From positions 1-21,208 of the forward strand of contig CAZSDW010000046.1 in assembly GCA_964605705.1 (NCBI GenBank): a stretch of DNA of 21,208 bases. Direction: 5' to 3'. This document shows, in pieces, positions 8,230 through 19,200 of this stretch. This stretch comes from CAZSDW01 sp964605705. GTDB taxonomy: Bacteria > Fidelibacterota > UBA2242. Position 1 is the first letter of the stretch; each line of letters starts with the position of its first letter. The translations under genes were made by a program, and so were the position numbers. The notes beneath the pieces were generated by a model. It saw nothing but the letters and a program-made list of their open reading frames with translations, was not told where the DNA came from and made no database searches.

Positions 8230-11200
8230 CTACTTGATAATCAATAATCTGCCAACTTTATCGCCAATTCCCGGCACTTCAATATGATAAATATAAACAC
8301 CGTAGGCAATTTCCATATTGTCCTTCGACAGGACATCCCAGATTTCGGTTCCGTTGGTCATAGTCGATCGGTGCTCCAATTTTCGGATTAATGTCCCATC
8401 GATTGCGAAAATCCTGACCGTACACTCCGTTGGCAGGTTAATAAAATGAATCTCCCGCGGCCCCCTTCCGCTGGTATAGGGATTTGAAGGTTCCCAGGAT
8501 GCGGTCACCACATAAGGATTGGGAACCACCCGAATTTTATCCAGACTATTTTTTATCAATGTTTCATCTATTTTCTGCCCTTTTGCAGTAAATCGAAACC
8601 TCGAGCCGTGATTAAATGAAAAATCGGGATACAAATTCAAAGTATCACCAGAGCCCAAAGGGCGCCCAAACCAGTTTACAAAGTTGGTATCTTCGATATC
8701 ATTATTCAGCAAGTTCATCGTGATGACAGAGCTGCCGTTCGATAATTCTTCAAAAAATATAATTCGATCTTTGGCTGAAAAGTGTCCCCGTGGTACAATA
8801 TTGGCGTCAACAGTTGCATCCGAGAAACCAAAGTGGACTTCCTCACCAGTTTGCTGATCAAATATTTTAAAATTAATATCTGTTGAAGGAAGCGGAATCG
8901 GTGTTCCGGTTGTCTGTAGAATGGGAAACACTGTTTCTGACTTACCAACAATTTCATCAAAAAACACAATCTGATACTGACGGGGATAATCAATTCCCGG
9001 TTTAAAACCTCCCAGTTCAAAAGTTGAAAAAATCACATTATATGAAGAATCATAATCGATATTGCTGCTCCACTGTATGCCATTGTATATTCGTTGCTCC
9101 GGAATATGGATAATACCCGGCGATGGATTATATACCAAATACTTAATACCACCAACTATTGCCATCAGAGTATTGGGATCACCATCATTATCATTATATA
9201 AATTTTTAACTAATTCCCATGTATCATTAACATAACGATACTCATATATCCAGACCGTATCCATAATCGCTGATCGCGTTATATTCTCAACCACAAAACC
9301 GGTTGTCAGAGTCGGTAACAACTCATCGGCATCCTGACCATCGATCAATGAATCACAATCGTTGTCCCGTTTATCCATACTCTGATCAAGAAAGCGAATT
9401 TCAAATTCGTCCCCGTCGTAAATCGAATCCGGCTCGATGAAACTCACATAGACTTTTCCCGTTGTGATACTTGTACCCACACTGTATGGTTGGGAATCAA
9501 AATCGGGAGGACAATAACCAAGGGATGGCGCCTGCGGAATAACTGTCACTACATTTTCTCCGGTTGTCACATTGCCGGAGGCATCAATCGTGACATATTT
9601 ATTGGTTTCGGATGGAGATATGTTTTTTTCCAAATCGCCTCTGTCATAGGCGGTCACCGCATAATAATAGCGTTTGCCATTGACGAGCGGTGAATCGACA
9701 AAAGCATGTACCAAGCCTGTTTCAGTACCAAGATTAAACTGGACTCCGGTACCAAATGTCTCCGGGAAAAACCCATAGACGCTGTCCACTTTGTCATAAA
9801 TCTCAATCGGCACTGTAAAGCGGTCATAACCGTAGCCATCAGTAATGTGACCGGCATCGGAAAATCCGGGATCGGTTGCCCGGTATATTTTATATCCCTC
9901 AAAATCATATTCCTTCAAATAACGATCGAAACTGAATTCTGCCCGCTCATCCCAGTACAGGGTTACTTTCTTATCGCCCGGCACAACCCGGACATTCGGT
10001 TTTTCCGGCGCAATGGCAAAATTATAGTTCGAATCATAGATTTTCTGGACAATCTGTTTATTCCTGACAATATCTTCTCTATCCCAACCGTAAATCAATG
10101 CTATCGAGAAAAATTCACTCTGCTGCGATAATAGCGGAAAGTAACCACAGGAAAATACATAATCAGCATCAACATTAACCAGGCTGGCATCAAAGTAACC
10201 GGGCTTGGAAACATCCCACATATCGGCGTCGTTGCTGTAGGTCAAAGTTCCATAAACATAAAAAATAAAACTGGTCAAGCCGATCTGGTCCGATTCGTCC
10301 ACATCGGTTATATCCACATTACTTTCTCCCGGCAAATCACCATAACCGGGCGTAGGGTATCCATCACCTTCACCGGTATCTCCGGTCCCGGGCTTGCCAT
10401 CCAATCCGGTATCATCAATATTCGGGTCCCAATCCTCATCATTGTCAACACCGTCATCCCGCCGCTCGTCGATTAATTTATTATTTAGTCCGCTACCGCT
10501 AAAATAGTCAACCGCAAGATAGTCACGATTATTATAATTTGGATCGCGGATATAGAGGTAATAATATTCTTCCGTTTCAGTCAGTTGAGCGCCATCAGAT
10601 TCATCAATAATGCCATTCAGGTTATCATCAATTCCATTCCGTGGAATTTCCCCCAGGAGCATGTTCGGAAGTTTTCGATATGTTGTCCCATTGGCTGTAA
10701 AGGAAATCCCGCCTGCCGGCATGGTCGATAATTCCCGTTCATAATTATAGTAATTAATTAAAACAATCGGGTCACCAACAGTATACGAGGCATAAAAATC
10801 ATCAGTAGTTATAATTTTACCCCCGCCGAAAGCATCAATGCCGTCACCGTCATTATCGATACCATCAAAGGCGTTGCCGGGACTTTCGAGAAAGGCAAAA
10901 CCAACCCATGGAACAGGGGAATAGCCACCGGCGCCGATATTATCCCAGTCATAGTTCACCGTTAAATTTGTCTCGCGATAGAAGGTCGCGCAATCATCGC
11001 TGTTATCGGAGGCTGAGCTGGATAAACTGCTGCCCATTCCCGCACCGACATTTAATCCGAACACCGTTTTGGCGTAATTCCTTGCACCGATATTTTTGAT
11101 ATCGTAAATCCAGAAAATGCAGTCCTCCGCATCAGGATTTGACCATTGCAGTCCCCGGACTTCCTGACGTAATCCTAATCCACCCCGGTTGGGATCCGAT

Positions 11201-11838
11201 GGAATCGGCAAGGGAATACTATACCCGGACACTTTCTTTTTTAACTGGTAATCATCCAAAACATAGTAGCTCTCTTCATCGGCATTGCGCTGGTCTTTGC
11301 CGAAATAGCCGTTCCAATGTCCCGCCCAGCCGGGATCGTATGAATCTTCCATCTTATCCGGCCAATGCGCCGGCCAGGTAAACGCTTCATGGCTCATCGC
11401 CACCGCATTAAGAGGATCTAATTCTTTTTGAGTTATATTCAAATATCCCGGCAGCGGTTCAAATCCTAAGAAATTTCCCAGCGAATCATGCGGAAAACGC
11501 TCAGGATTAAAACCCTGGCACATCGACAACGGCGTAATATACGCATAGGATGAATCTCCGGTAGAATCAACTCCCGTATAAACCCGTAATTCTGTCCCGA
11601 CATAGCTCGTCGCATTTCCCATTTGAATCATGCCGCTATTAATCGGCCATTCACCCGCATAAACAGTGCTTTGATCATTAACCTGTCGCCCGACCATTCC
11701 GTGATTATAGAATGTTATCCTGACCAGATTCCCGGAATGAACGTTCCGGGCACGATATTGGGCATCACCATGGGACAATTGCGCCACCAATGAAGCATGG
11801 ACGAACAGAAAAAACAGAAGCCAATATCTATTTTTCAT
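8230..11838 (-). CDS. Giant secreted FnIII protein with calcium-loop repeats and T9SS-like tail
   Basis: 1202 aa from ATG 11838; an ATG at 11847 is also possible, but it lies only 2 nt after the G-rich ribosome-binding-like stretch. The signal peptide ends ASLVAQ. The N-terminal 600 residues are unlike any family I recognise. They carry Asp/Asn-rich loops resembling thrombospondin-3/calcium-binding repeats (DGIDNDGDGID near 325, NGIDDNLNGIIDE near 402, DGVDNDED near 463, DNDCDSLIDGQD near 825). Residues 612-750 are a fibronectin III domain with YKIYRA and YYYAVTAYD. Residues 1101-1202 look like a degenerate T9SS C-terminal domain (VVPNPY, VRIFAIDGTLIRKL, YGVYIYHI). It is 11-20 bp downstream of the PorV-like gene. 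I suspect a surface partner of the neighbouring receptor, perhaps a functional stand-in for SusD, but nothing in the sequence proves binding of sugar. Confidence 0.8.
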   Translation of the reverse strand: MKNRYWLLFFLFVHASLVAQLSHGDAQYRARNVHSGNLVRITFYNHGMVGRQVNDQSTVYAGEWPINSGMIQMGNATSYVGTELRVYTGVDSTGDSSYAYITPLSMCQGFNPERFPHDSLGNFLGFEPLPGYLNITQKELDPLNAVAMSHEAFTWPAHWPDKMEDSYDPGWAGHWNGYFGKDQRNADEESYYVLDDYQLKKKVSGYSIPLPIPSDPNRGGLGLRQEVRGLQWSNPDAEDCIFWIYDIKNIGARNYAKTVFGLNVGAGMGSSLSSSASDNSDDCATFYRETNLTVNYDWDNIGAGGYSPVPWVGFAFLESPGNAFDGIDNDGDGIDAFGGGKIITTDDFYASYTVGDPIVLINYYNYERELSTMPAGGISFTANGTTYRKLPNMLLGEIPRNGIDDNLNGIIDESDGAQLTETEEYYYLYIRDPNYNNRDYLAVDYFSGSGLNNKLIDERRDDGVDNDEDWDPNIDDTGLDGKPGTGDTGEGDGYPTPGYGDLPGESNVDITDVDESDQIGLTSFIFYVYGTLTYSNDADMWDVSKPGYFDASLVNVDADYVFSCGYFPLLSQQSEFFSIALIYGWDREDIVRNKQIVQKIYDSNYNFAIAPEKPNVRVVPGDKKVTLYWDERAEFSFDRYLKEYDFEGYKIYRATDPGFSDAGHITDGYGYDRFTVPIEIYDKVDSVYGFFPETFGTGVQFNLGTETGLVHAFVDSPLVNGKRYYYAVTAYDRGDLEKNISPSETNKYVTIDASGNVTTGENVVTVIPQAPSLGYCPPDFDSQPYSVGTSITTGKVYVSFIEPDSIYDGDEFEIRFLDQSMDKRDNDCDSLIDGQDADELLPTLTTGFVVENITRSAIMDTVWIYEYRYVNDTWELVKNLYNDNDGDPNTLMAIVGGIKYLVYNPSPGIIHIPEQRIYNGIQWSSNIDYDSSYNVIFSTFELGGFKPGIDYPRQYQIVFFDEIVGKSETVFPILQTTGTPIPLPSTDINFKIFDQQTGEEVHFGFSDATVDANIVPRGHFSAKDRIIFFEELSNGSSVITMNLLNNDIEDTNFVNWFGRPLGSGDTLNLYPDFSFNHGSRFRFTAKGQKIDETLIKNSLDKIRVVPNPYVVTASWEPSNPYTSGRGPREIHFINLPTECTVRIFAIDGTLIRKLEHRSTMTNGTEIWDVLSKDNMEIAYGVYIYHIEVPGIGDKVGRLLIIK

Positions 11839-11858
11839 TAATAGCATTACCCCCGGAG

Positions 11859-12920
11859 TTAAAATGATAGAATTATTGAATACTTATTTAAATAATCCAA
11901 ACGTCCAAAATCAACCGCAGCATAATCAAGGCAAAAATCATAACTCTTGAAATTAATATGCAGACCAAAACCCAAACTGAGCCCGCCTTCCCGGTCTTTC
12001 AGGTACAATTGCCGATGACCAATGCGCAAAGCTAAAAGCTTTCTGAACTGGTATTCGGCTCCGACATTCAAATACTCATAGTTATCGCTTGGATGCACGG
12101 CATCCACTGATACAATCAAGTCATTATTTTCAATGCCCAGCAAATCTTTAGTCAGGTTCGATGAAATACCAACACGAAACAGGATCGGAAGGCTGTATGC
12201 ATCCGTTGCCAGGGAACCATTAATATTGGCATTATTTCCATCACTCTGTTCATCGATGTCATGCTGAATCAATAAATCTCGACCCTGGAGTTGCAGACTG
12301 CTGCCAAAATTCGATATCGACATTCCGATCCTGATGTTTTTAAAAAATGTTCGGTATAAAACACCAATATCCATCGCATAACCAGACGAACTGCAATGCC
12401 AGATTCTTTCCTGAATCATTTTAACCGTTCCTCCGATGGAGAATCGGTCGGTCAGAAATCTGGCATAGCTGATACCTGCCGTCATGGATGAAGCACCCAC
12501 CATTTCGCCGGTACCGTCCGGTTCCATTACTGTCGTGCGTTCAATATCCGGCATACCAAGGAAACAGAGGTGTGTACCAATTGTACCTACGTTATGTAAA
12601 TTTGTCGCGGCTGCTCCATATTCGAAATTAACATCCGCGATATAATCATAATGATTCAGTAGTATCTGTGTGTTTTGAACCATTGCCAGACCAGCGGGAT
12701 TCCAGAATACCGCCGTTATATCATCGGCGCAGGTAGTGAAGGCTTCGCCCATACCAAGCGCGCGGGCACCAACTCCGATTTTTAAAAAACTTGCTGCTGA
12801 CGTTCCCGCCTTTGATACCGTTTGTGCGGTAATGAACCGGGGCTGGATAATAAATATCGTGACAAGAACCAGGCATTTTATAAGAATTTTATTATTTGAA
12901 CTACTGATTATTCGGTTCAT
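11859..12920 (-). CDS. PorV/PorQ-like outer-membrane beta-barrel protein (UPF0164 family)
   Basis: 353 aa. ATG 12920 is preferred because GGGAGAG (12933-12927) lies 6 nt upstream, whereas a TTG at 12926 would touch it. The signal peptide runs to about residue 33 (ITAQ). Residues 46-79 hold the family signature, a glycine-rich GARALGMGEAF followed by DDITAVFWNPAGLA. The rest has the alternating pattern of a FadL-like barrel and ends in an aromatic residue (SIILSF), as is usual for outer-membrane barrels. In known systems PorV carries T9SS cargo to the attachment step and PorQ-like relatives have related roles. Here it lies directly between the TonB receptor and a T9SS-tailed giant protein, so it may serve this locus only. 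A housekeeping PorV cannot be excluded from one window. Confidence 0.88.
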   Translation of the reverse strand: MNRIISSSNNKILIKCLVLVTIFIIQPRFITAQTVSKAGTSAASFLKIGVGARALGMGEAFTTCADDITAVFWNPAGLAMVQNTQILLNHYDYIADVNFEYGAAATNLHNVGTIGTHLCFLGMPDIERTTVMEPDGTGEMVGASSMTAGISYARFLTDRFSIGGTVKMIQERIWHCSSSGYAMDIGVLYRTFFKNIRIGMSISNFGSSLQLQGRDLLIQHDIDEQSDGNNANINGSLATDAYSLPILFRVGISSNLTKDLLGIENNDLIVSVDAVHPSDNYEYLNVGAEYQFRKLLALRIGHRQLYLKDREGGLSLGFGLHINFKSYDFCLDYAAVDFGRLDYLNKYSIILSF

Positions 12921-12941
12921 GAACAACTCTCCCGATATGGT

Positions 12942-15923
12942 TTATAATCCAATGCGCAGACCGAACTGTATATAACGCGGAGCACTGTAATAATTTGGAT
13001 TCGCATAATAATCGTCCACATTCGATATTTCGATAATACGGTCTTCCTGGGTAATCCCCTGCAAGGTGTAATCGGGCAGACCAGTATCGGCATAGACATT
13101 AGTTGCATTCCGGCGGTCAAAGATATTGCGGATATTCAGAAACGCTGCGATACGCACATTCCCAAGGTTAAAAGTTCGCGAAACTCGCAGATCCGTGTTA
13201 TACGTCCATGGTTTTCGATCACTGTTTTCCGTCAAACCGATAAATGTTCCGGAACCGGAAACCTCGCCCCGGCTGAATTCCGGCGTATAGGGAAAACCCG
13301 AATTTATACTGCTGATCAGCGTCCATGACCATTGGCTTTTTGAATAATTCAGCACAGTGCTCAAGGAATGCCGCTGGTCCCAATCCAGATTGATAAAAGT
13401 CAACCGGGGGGCTTTATCGACTTGTGAGTCGTTGTATTCATCCTGGGGATTAGAAGATGTGCCCTGGGCAGTCATATAGGTATAATCAAGATTCAGGGAC
13501 ATCGTTCCAAATTTAGCTTTACTTGACAGGGTAATTCCTTTAGCCGCGGCATGGTCTTTATTTTCATATTTATAGTAAGTGATCCCGCGATAAGTATCAA
13601 TGGGTTTGCCTGTTCCGATCCAGTCGCGGATATCCCGGTAAAAACCAGTCACATGCAGATAGATATTATCAAACAGCTGCTGTTGGAGGCCCAGTTCATA
13701 CATGACGGTCCGTTCCGCATCCAGATCAGCATTGCCAACCAGGTTTTCCGCCCCGGCACCCTCAATCCAGAAATTCGGATTATTATAAAGGAACCGGAAT
13801 TCGGGATTCTGGAAAAAATGACCATAAGAAAAGTGGATCACTCCCCGGTCAGTGATAGGAAACGACAGCCCGAATCGCGGACTCAGCTGGTATTTCGGAC
13901 TTGCAGCGGCATACCAGAAATTTTCCCGTTCTGAGATTGTATATTCAACAAGTTCACTGTCAGCTATGCCGGGAGTATAATTTGAGTATCTATGTTCCAT
14001 CTTGAACGGATCATAGATTTGAGGATCTTTCGGATCAGCCAGAATCCGCCCGTCGGAATTAAAGTAATCGAAACGGAGCCCGATATTGATCACTAATTCT
14101 TCAAATTCGATTTTATCCTGAATATATCCAGCCAATTCTTGTGGCTTCGCGGAATATTTGACATGATAGGGCGAAATATCCGGGGGCACATAGGGTCGGT
14201 AGTCATTCGTTGAGAATTGAATATCAAACTGATCGTAAGCCAAATCATGTTGCGTGACGTTAAATCCCCACTTCATTAAGTGATGGTTCGTGACCTGGCT
14301 GGTTATATCCAATTTATAGGACAAATATTCGACATTTGTTATCCCGTAAGTTACCGGATTGCCCCAGTAGCGGAAATCATAGGAATTCGACCACATGGAG
14401 ATTTCATCCTGGTTTTCATATCCGAATACATAAATCTCGAAGTCGCTGGATTGGATCGGCATGTAGCGATAATCCTCCGGATCTTTATAAAGATAATTAG
14501 CATGGTCTTTTTGATAGAAGCTTATCTTAAAGTCGTAAAACGTCTTTGGCGACAGAGTATGTTTCAATGAAAGGATGTGAGTGTAGGCATCGGTTTCATA
14601 TTGCCGCTGGGCATCGGGTAAATACTTATAACTGTGATTATATCCATAATTTCCGGAATCATGATTATAATAAATTCCATAGCTGAGATTCACTGAATTG
14701 AAGAGCCTGTAATACAGTTTCGAATTGACTGAATAACCTTCATATACGCGCACCGGCACTATCTTATTATCCGGTACTTCGAAAGTGTTGACTGTGTCGG
14801 AGACTGGTTCTTGAAAGCCCCATGGCATAAAGTATCTTGTACCATAAATATGCCCCGGATTATAGTTGTATCTCCCCGAAACATAATAAGTCAGCCGCTT
14901 TCCCGTAAAGGGTATAGGTCCCGAGATATTCATCTGAATATCCTTTGCCTGAAGAGGATTATAACTATTTAAATAGGCTTTTTTCTTTAAGTATGGCTTT
15001 TCTTTGAAATAGTTTTCAGCATTACTTTCATTCAAATTGGGAAATGCATAATTCAGGGAATCATCAACTCCGGTACCATATCGGGTCACGGCATTCACCC
15101 ACTCGGGACTATTCATCACATAATATACATCCCTGTCGGTGCTGTAGTAATCGCCGAGGTAACCGGTCAAATTCAGTTTAAATTGATCACTCCCCTGTTT
15201 CGTGACAATATTGACCACACCTGACAAAGCCTGTCCGTATTCCGCATTAAAAGTACCGGTGATCGTTTTTAATTCTTCGATTGTCTGGTCATCAATACTT
15301 ATTCCCGAACTCCGATTTAACGGATCAAGAATTTGGACGCCATCGATCATGTAACTGATTTCCGTTGAACGACCACCCCGGATATGCAGATTACCGGAGG
15401 CATCCAGCGTCACACCTGCCTGTAAAGAGACCAGATCACGCACCGAGCGGACGGGCATTTCATCGATCTGGTCTGCTCCAATGCTCACCTCAGAAGAGGT
15501 CAGGTCTTTCTGGATCTCCCGCCGTTCACCGGTCACTATCACGGCTTCACCTGCTTCTATAATTGTTGATGACATTTCCCGATCCAGGCGGGTGGTCATG
15601 TCGGAGGACACTCTTACATTGGGAACGATAACCGATTGATAACCGATGTAAGTGAATTTTATCGAATAGATACCGGGAGAGACATTGAGGATGTAATATT
15701 CACCATTGATATCGGATGCAGCTCCCTGCTGATAGGATGATGATAATTCAACAATCCGATCATCGACAACCTTTTCAATGACGATGATATTCGCACCGAC
15801 CAGCGGCTCATTTGTATTGATATCGGTAATTCTACCAGCTATTTTTCCCGTAATTCCGGCATAGCTCGTTGACAACAACAGCAATAAGCAGCAAGCCAAG
15901 CAAAGCAGTAACCGGTTTCTCAT
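12942..15923 (-). CDS. TonB-dependent outer-membrane receptor with carboxypeptidase-like N-domain
   Basis: 993 aa; signal peptide 1-22. Residues 24-115 are a carboxypeptidase regulatory-like Ig domain (GKIAGRITD, GANIIV, GEYYILNVSPGIY). Residues about 126-245 are the plug (VIVTGER, MPVRSVRDLVSLQAGV, LHIRGGRSTEISYMIDGV, FNAEYGQALSGVVNIVTK). The remainder is a 22-strand-type barrel rich in Tyr and Asn. Such receptors import bulky ligands using energy from TonB/ExbBD. The plug does not show the SusC/RagA signature and no SusD gene follows, so this is a classical receptor, not a Bacteroidota SusC. AGGGG lies about 7 nt before the ATG. Gene order suggests it imports mannan oligosaccharides; the ligand is inferred, not visible. 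Confidence 0.92.
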   Translation of the reverse strand: MRNRLLLCLACCLLLLLSTSYAGITGKIAGRITDINTNEPLVGANIIVIEKVVDDRIVELSSSYQQGAASDINGEYYILNVSPGIYSIKFTYIGYQSVIVPNVRVSSDMTTRLDREMSSTIIEAGEAVIVTGERREIQKDLTSSEVSIGADQIDEMPVRSVRDLVSLQAGVTLDASGNLHIRGGRSTEISYMIDGVQILDPLNRSSGISIDDQTIEELKTITGTFNAEYGQALSGVVNIVTKQGSDQFKLNLTGYLGDYYSTDRDVYYVMNSPEWVNAVTRYGTGVDDSLNYAFPNLNESNAENYFKEKPYLKKKAYLNSYNPLQAKDIQMNISGPIPFTGKRLTYYVSGRYNYNPGHIYGTRYFMPWGFQEPVSDTVNTFEVPDNKIVPVRVYEGYSVNSKLYYRLFNSVNLSYGIYYNHDSGNYGYNHSYKYLPDAQRQYETDAYTHILSLKHTLSPKTFYDFKISFYQKDHANYLYKDPEDYRYMPIQSSDFEIYVFGYENQDEISMWSNSYDFRYWGNPVTYGITNVEYLSYKLDITSQVTNHHLMKWGFNVTQHDLAYDQFDIQFSTNDYRPYVPPDISPYHVKYSAKPQELAGYIQDKIEFEELVINIGLRFDYFNSDGRILADPKDPQIYDPFKMEHRYSNYTPGIADSELVEYTISERENFWYAAASPKYQLSPRFGLSFPITDRGVIHFSYGHFFQNPEFRFLYNNPNFWIEGAGAENLVGNADLDAERTVMYELGLQQQLFDNIYLHVTGFYRDIRDWIGTGKPIDTYRGITYYKYENKDHAAAKGITLSSKAKFGTMSLNLDYTYMTAQGTSSNPQDEYNDSQVDKAPRLTFINLDWDQRHSLSTVLNYSKSQWSWTLISSINSGFPYTPEFSRGEVSGSGTFIGLTENSDRKPWTYNTDLRVSRTFNLGNVRIAAFLNIRNIFDRRNATNVYADTGLPDYTLQGITQEDRIIEISNVDDYYANPNYYSAPRYIQFGLRIGL

Positions 15924-16015
15924 GTTTACCCCTTATGGCGACCAGGAATCATAGGCAAATTTTTTGGATCAAAAACATCAATAAAACCACATGGGCAAGG
16001 TTATTTTCGATAATT

Positions 16016-16040
16016 TATCAATAATCCTTGAAAATTGATA
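16016..16040. repeat. Inverted repeat upstream of the TonB receptor gene
   Basis: TATCAAT (16016-16022) and ATTGATA (16034-16040) are perfect inverted arms separated by 11 nt. The site lies about 95-120 bp upstream of the receptor start, a position suited to a regulator-binding site or an mRNA hairpin. The arms are AT-rich, so chance is possible. Confidence 0.3.
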
Positions 16041-16177
16041 GTCAGTATAACCATCACCCCTTCCATCATTAAAAGAAATTCAAGCGTATATTTTGACCGA
16101 AAAATTCAAAGTTATCAACCGGGAGATTGTCCCCATCAGCATGTCTGATCAATAAACCAACACTCCGATTTAAAGTA

Positions 16178-16215
16178 AAAATGGGATAACTATTCAGAAA
16201 CAGTCACCCCATTTT
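16178..16215 (-). terminator. Terminator-like hairpin after the CBM protein gene
   Basis: AAAATGGG (16178-16185) and CCCATTTT (16208-16215) are perfect 8-bp arms with a 22-nt loop, starting 11 bp after the stop codon at 16226. On the minus strand the second arm runs into TTTTTACTTTAAAT, a T-rich but broken tract. The long loop makes it a weak intrinsic terminator. It could instead protect the upstream message or only partly block transcription into the receptor operon. Confidence 0.35.
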
Positions 16216-16225
16216 AAAAGGAGTA

Positions 16226-19200
16226 TTATTTGATCAATACCATTTTCTGAGTACGATTGTACTCCGGAGTAATGAAGCGACAGAAATATAAGCCGCTGGT
16301 AACCAGAGTGCCATTATTGCTGCGACTATCCCAGTTGACAACATAAGTTCCGGCATTTTTCTTTTCGTTTACTAATGTCTTAACTTCTTTACCAAGCATG
16401 TCATAGATCACCATATTCACCTGAGTTGCTTTTGGCAAATCATATTTAATACTGGTAACCGGATTAAATGGATTCGGATAGTTCGAATAAAGTTTGAATT
16501 GTCTGGGCAATCCCAAATCGTCAATCGCTAATATCGATGAATCTACATATACTTCCAGATATCCCCAGCAGCTTGGACGTAACCAGTCTTCAGTATTGCT
16601 GTTACTGCCCCATTGCACCACAAGAGAGCGGGATTCATCACCGGAATTTGGATCCAAATCGGTACCATCAACCCTTAACGGCAGCATCATGCCATCAGTA
16701 ACGACAACATCTCCTCCAAGAGCCAAAGAATCCAACGCAATTCGGGCTTCAATAATATATCCATCTCCGGTAAACTTCTGATAATGGGTACTCTCAAGTC
16801 CCGGAAAATCATAAACAGCGGTTGCGCTCTGGACTTCGCCCCAGGCACAAAAACTAATCCGGTAATCACCAGTATTTACACCCATGACATCATGGTACCC
16901 ATGATACTGTTTGAGTAGATTGATATCATAGACCCCCAGATAAAATTCTAATGCATCTCCCATCCAGGCTTGACCACCTACAATGGCAGCATTACCGGAT
17001 GCATTAAGATCATTATCAGTAACATCGGCAGATATATACAGATAGTCATCATCAATCACAAAGGTTGCTGAAAATGTCATATCAGACGATGCCGGAGTCC
17101 AGCCACTTGTATCGGTCCCGCCGGCAGCTTCCGGAGTAATAGCATAGGACTTATGAACTGCTGAAAATTCAGTATCAAGTCCGTCTAATGTGAATGTTTC
17201 GGCAAACCCGGGATCATAATAGGCTTTTGCTGTAACCGACGTAGTCACGGTAATCGGTCCTGCTTTACAATCATCATTGAGGTCAGCAATTGTACCGTCG
17301 GCTCCCATAGCAATCACCGCAAAATAGTAATCCTTTGACTCTGCAACTCTCGAAAAGGGACGATAATTCCAGGATTCAGTTCCATGCGGAATTTCACGGG
17401 CGATCCGAATAACATTGGCAGCATCCAGATCGGTTATTTCGGAATTACTCATGTAAATTCGATAATTTTCGGAGCCGACTGTGTTATCCACCCAGACCAG
17501 GTGAATAAAATCAAATGGAACTCCGGTTTCACTATAGGTTTCGACCGAACCAATTGTAATCGGTGATACAAGAACACCCTCAGGTTCTTCAATACCAACT
17601 AATGTCACATTATCAAAATAGATATCACCCGTCCAGGAATTATCACTGGAATGTCCCAATTGAACACCAAAGACACTCGGTCCAAACGGATTAAAAGTGC
17701 CAGCTGTTATATATTGCAACACATCCAGAGATACCGTATTCCACTCACCCGGAATAACAGTCGAATCACTGATCGTATATTTTGTCTCATTCCAGGTCCA
17801 GTTAACTTTATCCCGGAGAACAAGCCCTAATGTTGCACCACTCTGCGGAAAATCCGTTGGAACCCAGACATCAATTGTAATTGCCGTCGCGCCAGTATCA
17901 ACCACTGTACCTGTATCTGACCAGAAAATATTAAAACCAGAATTACCAACATATCCTTTTACGCTTAAACTGAAATCCCAATTAGTTGCTAAAACTCCTT
18001 CAGAAACTTCTGTGGGATCAGCGGTCCGCGCAACGCCTGTACAGGCTTCATAACCTGCAGTTGTTGTTTTCAAGAATCCCTGGGTTTCAGCAGCCTCTTT
18101 TTCAAAGGCTGCCACGACATATTTGGGAGTTTCATCAATCGGTTCCTCAGGTGCTTCCACACCTATCAATGTCACATTATCGAAAAGAATGCTGCCCGTC
18201 CAGGTATTATTACTGGAATGAGAAACCTGCACACCGAAATCAACAGGACTGTAGGGGAAAAATTTATTTTCCAGACCGAAGTAATGGAGTACATCGATTT
18301 CCAATGTGTTCCATTGCCCAGCTACCAGGGCTGATCCATCAATGGTATATTTTGTTTCATACCATTTCCAATTCGTATGATCACGCAGAACAAGTCCAAA
18401 AGATTCCCCGGAAACCGGAAAATCGCTGGGAATATAGATATCTATCGATACAGCTGTGGCACCGGTATCCAGCGGAGCGCCGGCAGCGTGTCCGGTGGAA
18501 TCCCAGAGCAGATCAAAAGTCGAACTGTATGCCCAGCCTTTAGTTGCCAGGCTGAAATTCCAATCGGTACCTAACACACCAACTGTTTCAGAAGTCGGAT
18601 CGGCTATCCGGGCTACATTGGTAAGCGCTTCGTACCCGGTGGAAGTACTTGATTTAAAACCAGCTGTTCCTTCAGTTTCATCTTCAAAATCAGCAATGAC
18701 GTATCTGGGTCTTTCATCTGGAACTTCAACACCTAAGAACGAAATATTATCAATATAGATCGTACCGGTATAAAGCGTGTCAGCACCTGACAAACTGTAG
18801 GATTGCACCTCAAGTCCGACCGTTTGCACATCGCCTTCCGCCACATCAAAAGCACTGCTTTTCAAATGAGCTGCCTCGAAATCATATTGCAATGGATACC
18901 ACACTTCTTTGGGTATTGCGCTGGCATAGTACAGATAATTCGAATATGCAGTCGTCCAATTATTATCCTTAAAATAAAACTTGAAATAGACATTGTTTGG
19001 TAAGTCTGCCGGACACCAGACATAAACCGTTGCCATATGGGCATCACTTGCATCGATCATTGTATTCTTATATACATTCCCTTTTTTATTGACCGTCAAA
19101 TCCGCATTTAAAGTAGCTGCCAGGGCACCACTGCTCGCAGCGGCTGGATCCGTGCCATGCACCAGTGAAGTAAAAAAATCGTATGCTAAAATAAATCCAC

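Larger units (their letters stand above)
15924..16225. other. 302 bp gap between CBM protein and receptor operon
   Basis: No gene is seen. The gap holds two inverted repeats, listed separately, and is AT-rich, so a second promoter for the six-gene receptor operon may lie here. I found no -35/-10 pair strong enough to list. All other gaps downstream are under 40 bp, so this is the only internal place where transcription could be ended, processed or restarted. Confidence 0.4.

Noticed and set aside
12918..12926. TTG start at 12926 for the PorV-like gene
   Set aside because: It touches the GGGAGAG ribosome binding site; ATG 12920 has normal 6-nt spacing.
17986..18543. 185-codon plus-strand open frame inside the CBM protein gene
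   Set aside because: It is antisense to a well-supported repeat region, has a low-complexity composition (Gln, Arg, His, Pro rich) and no recognisable domain or ribosome binding site.
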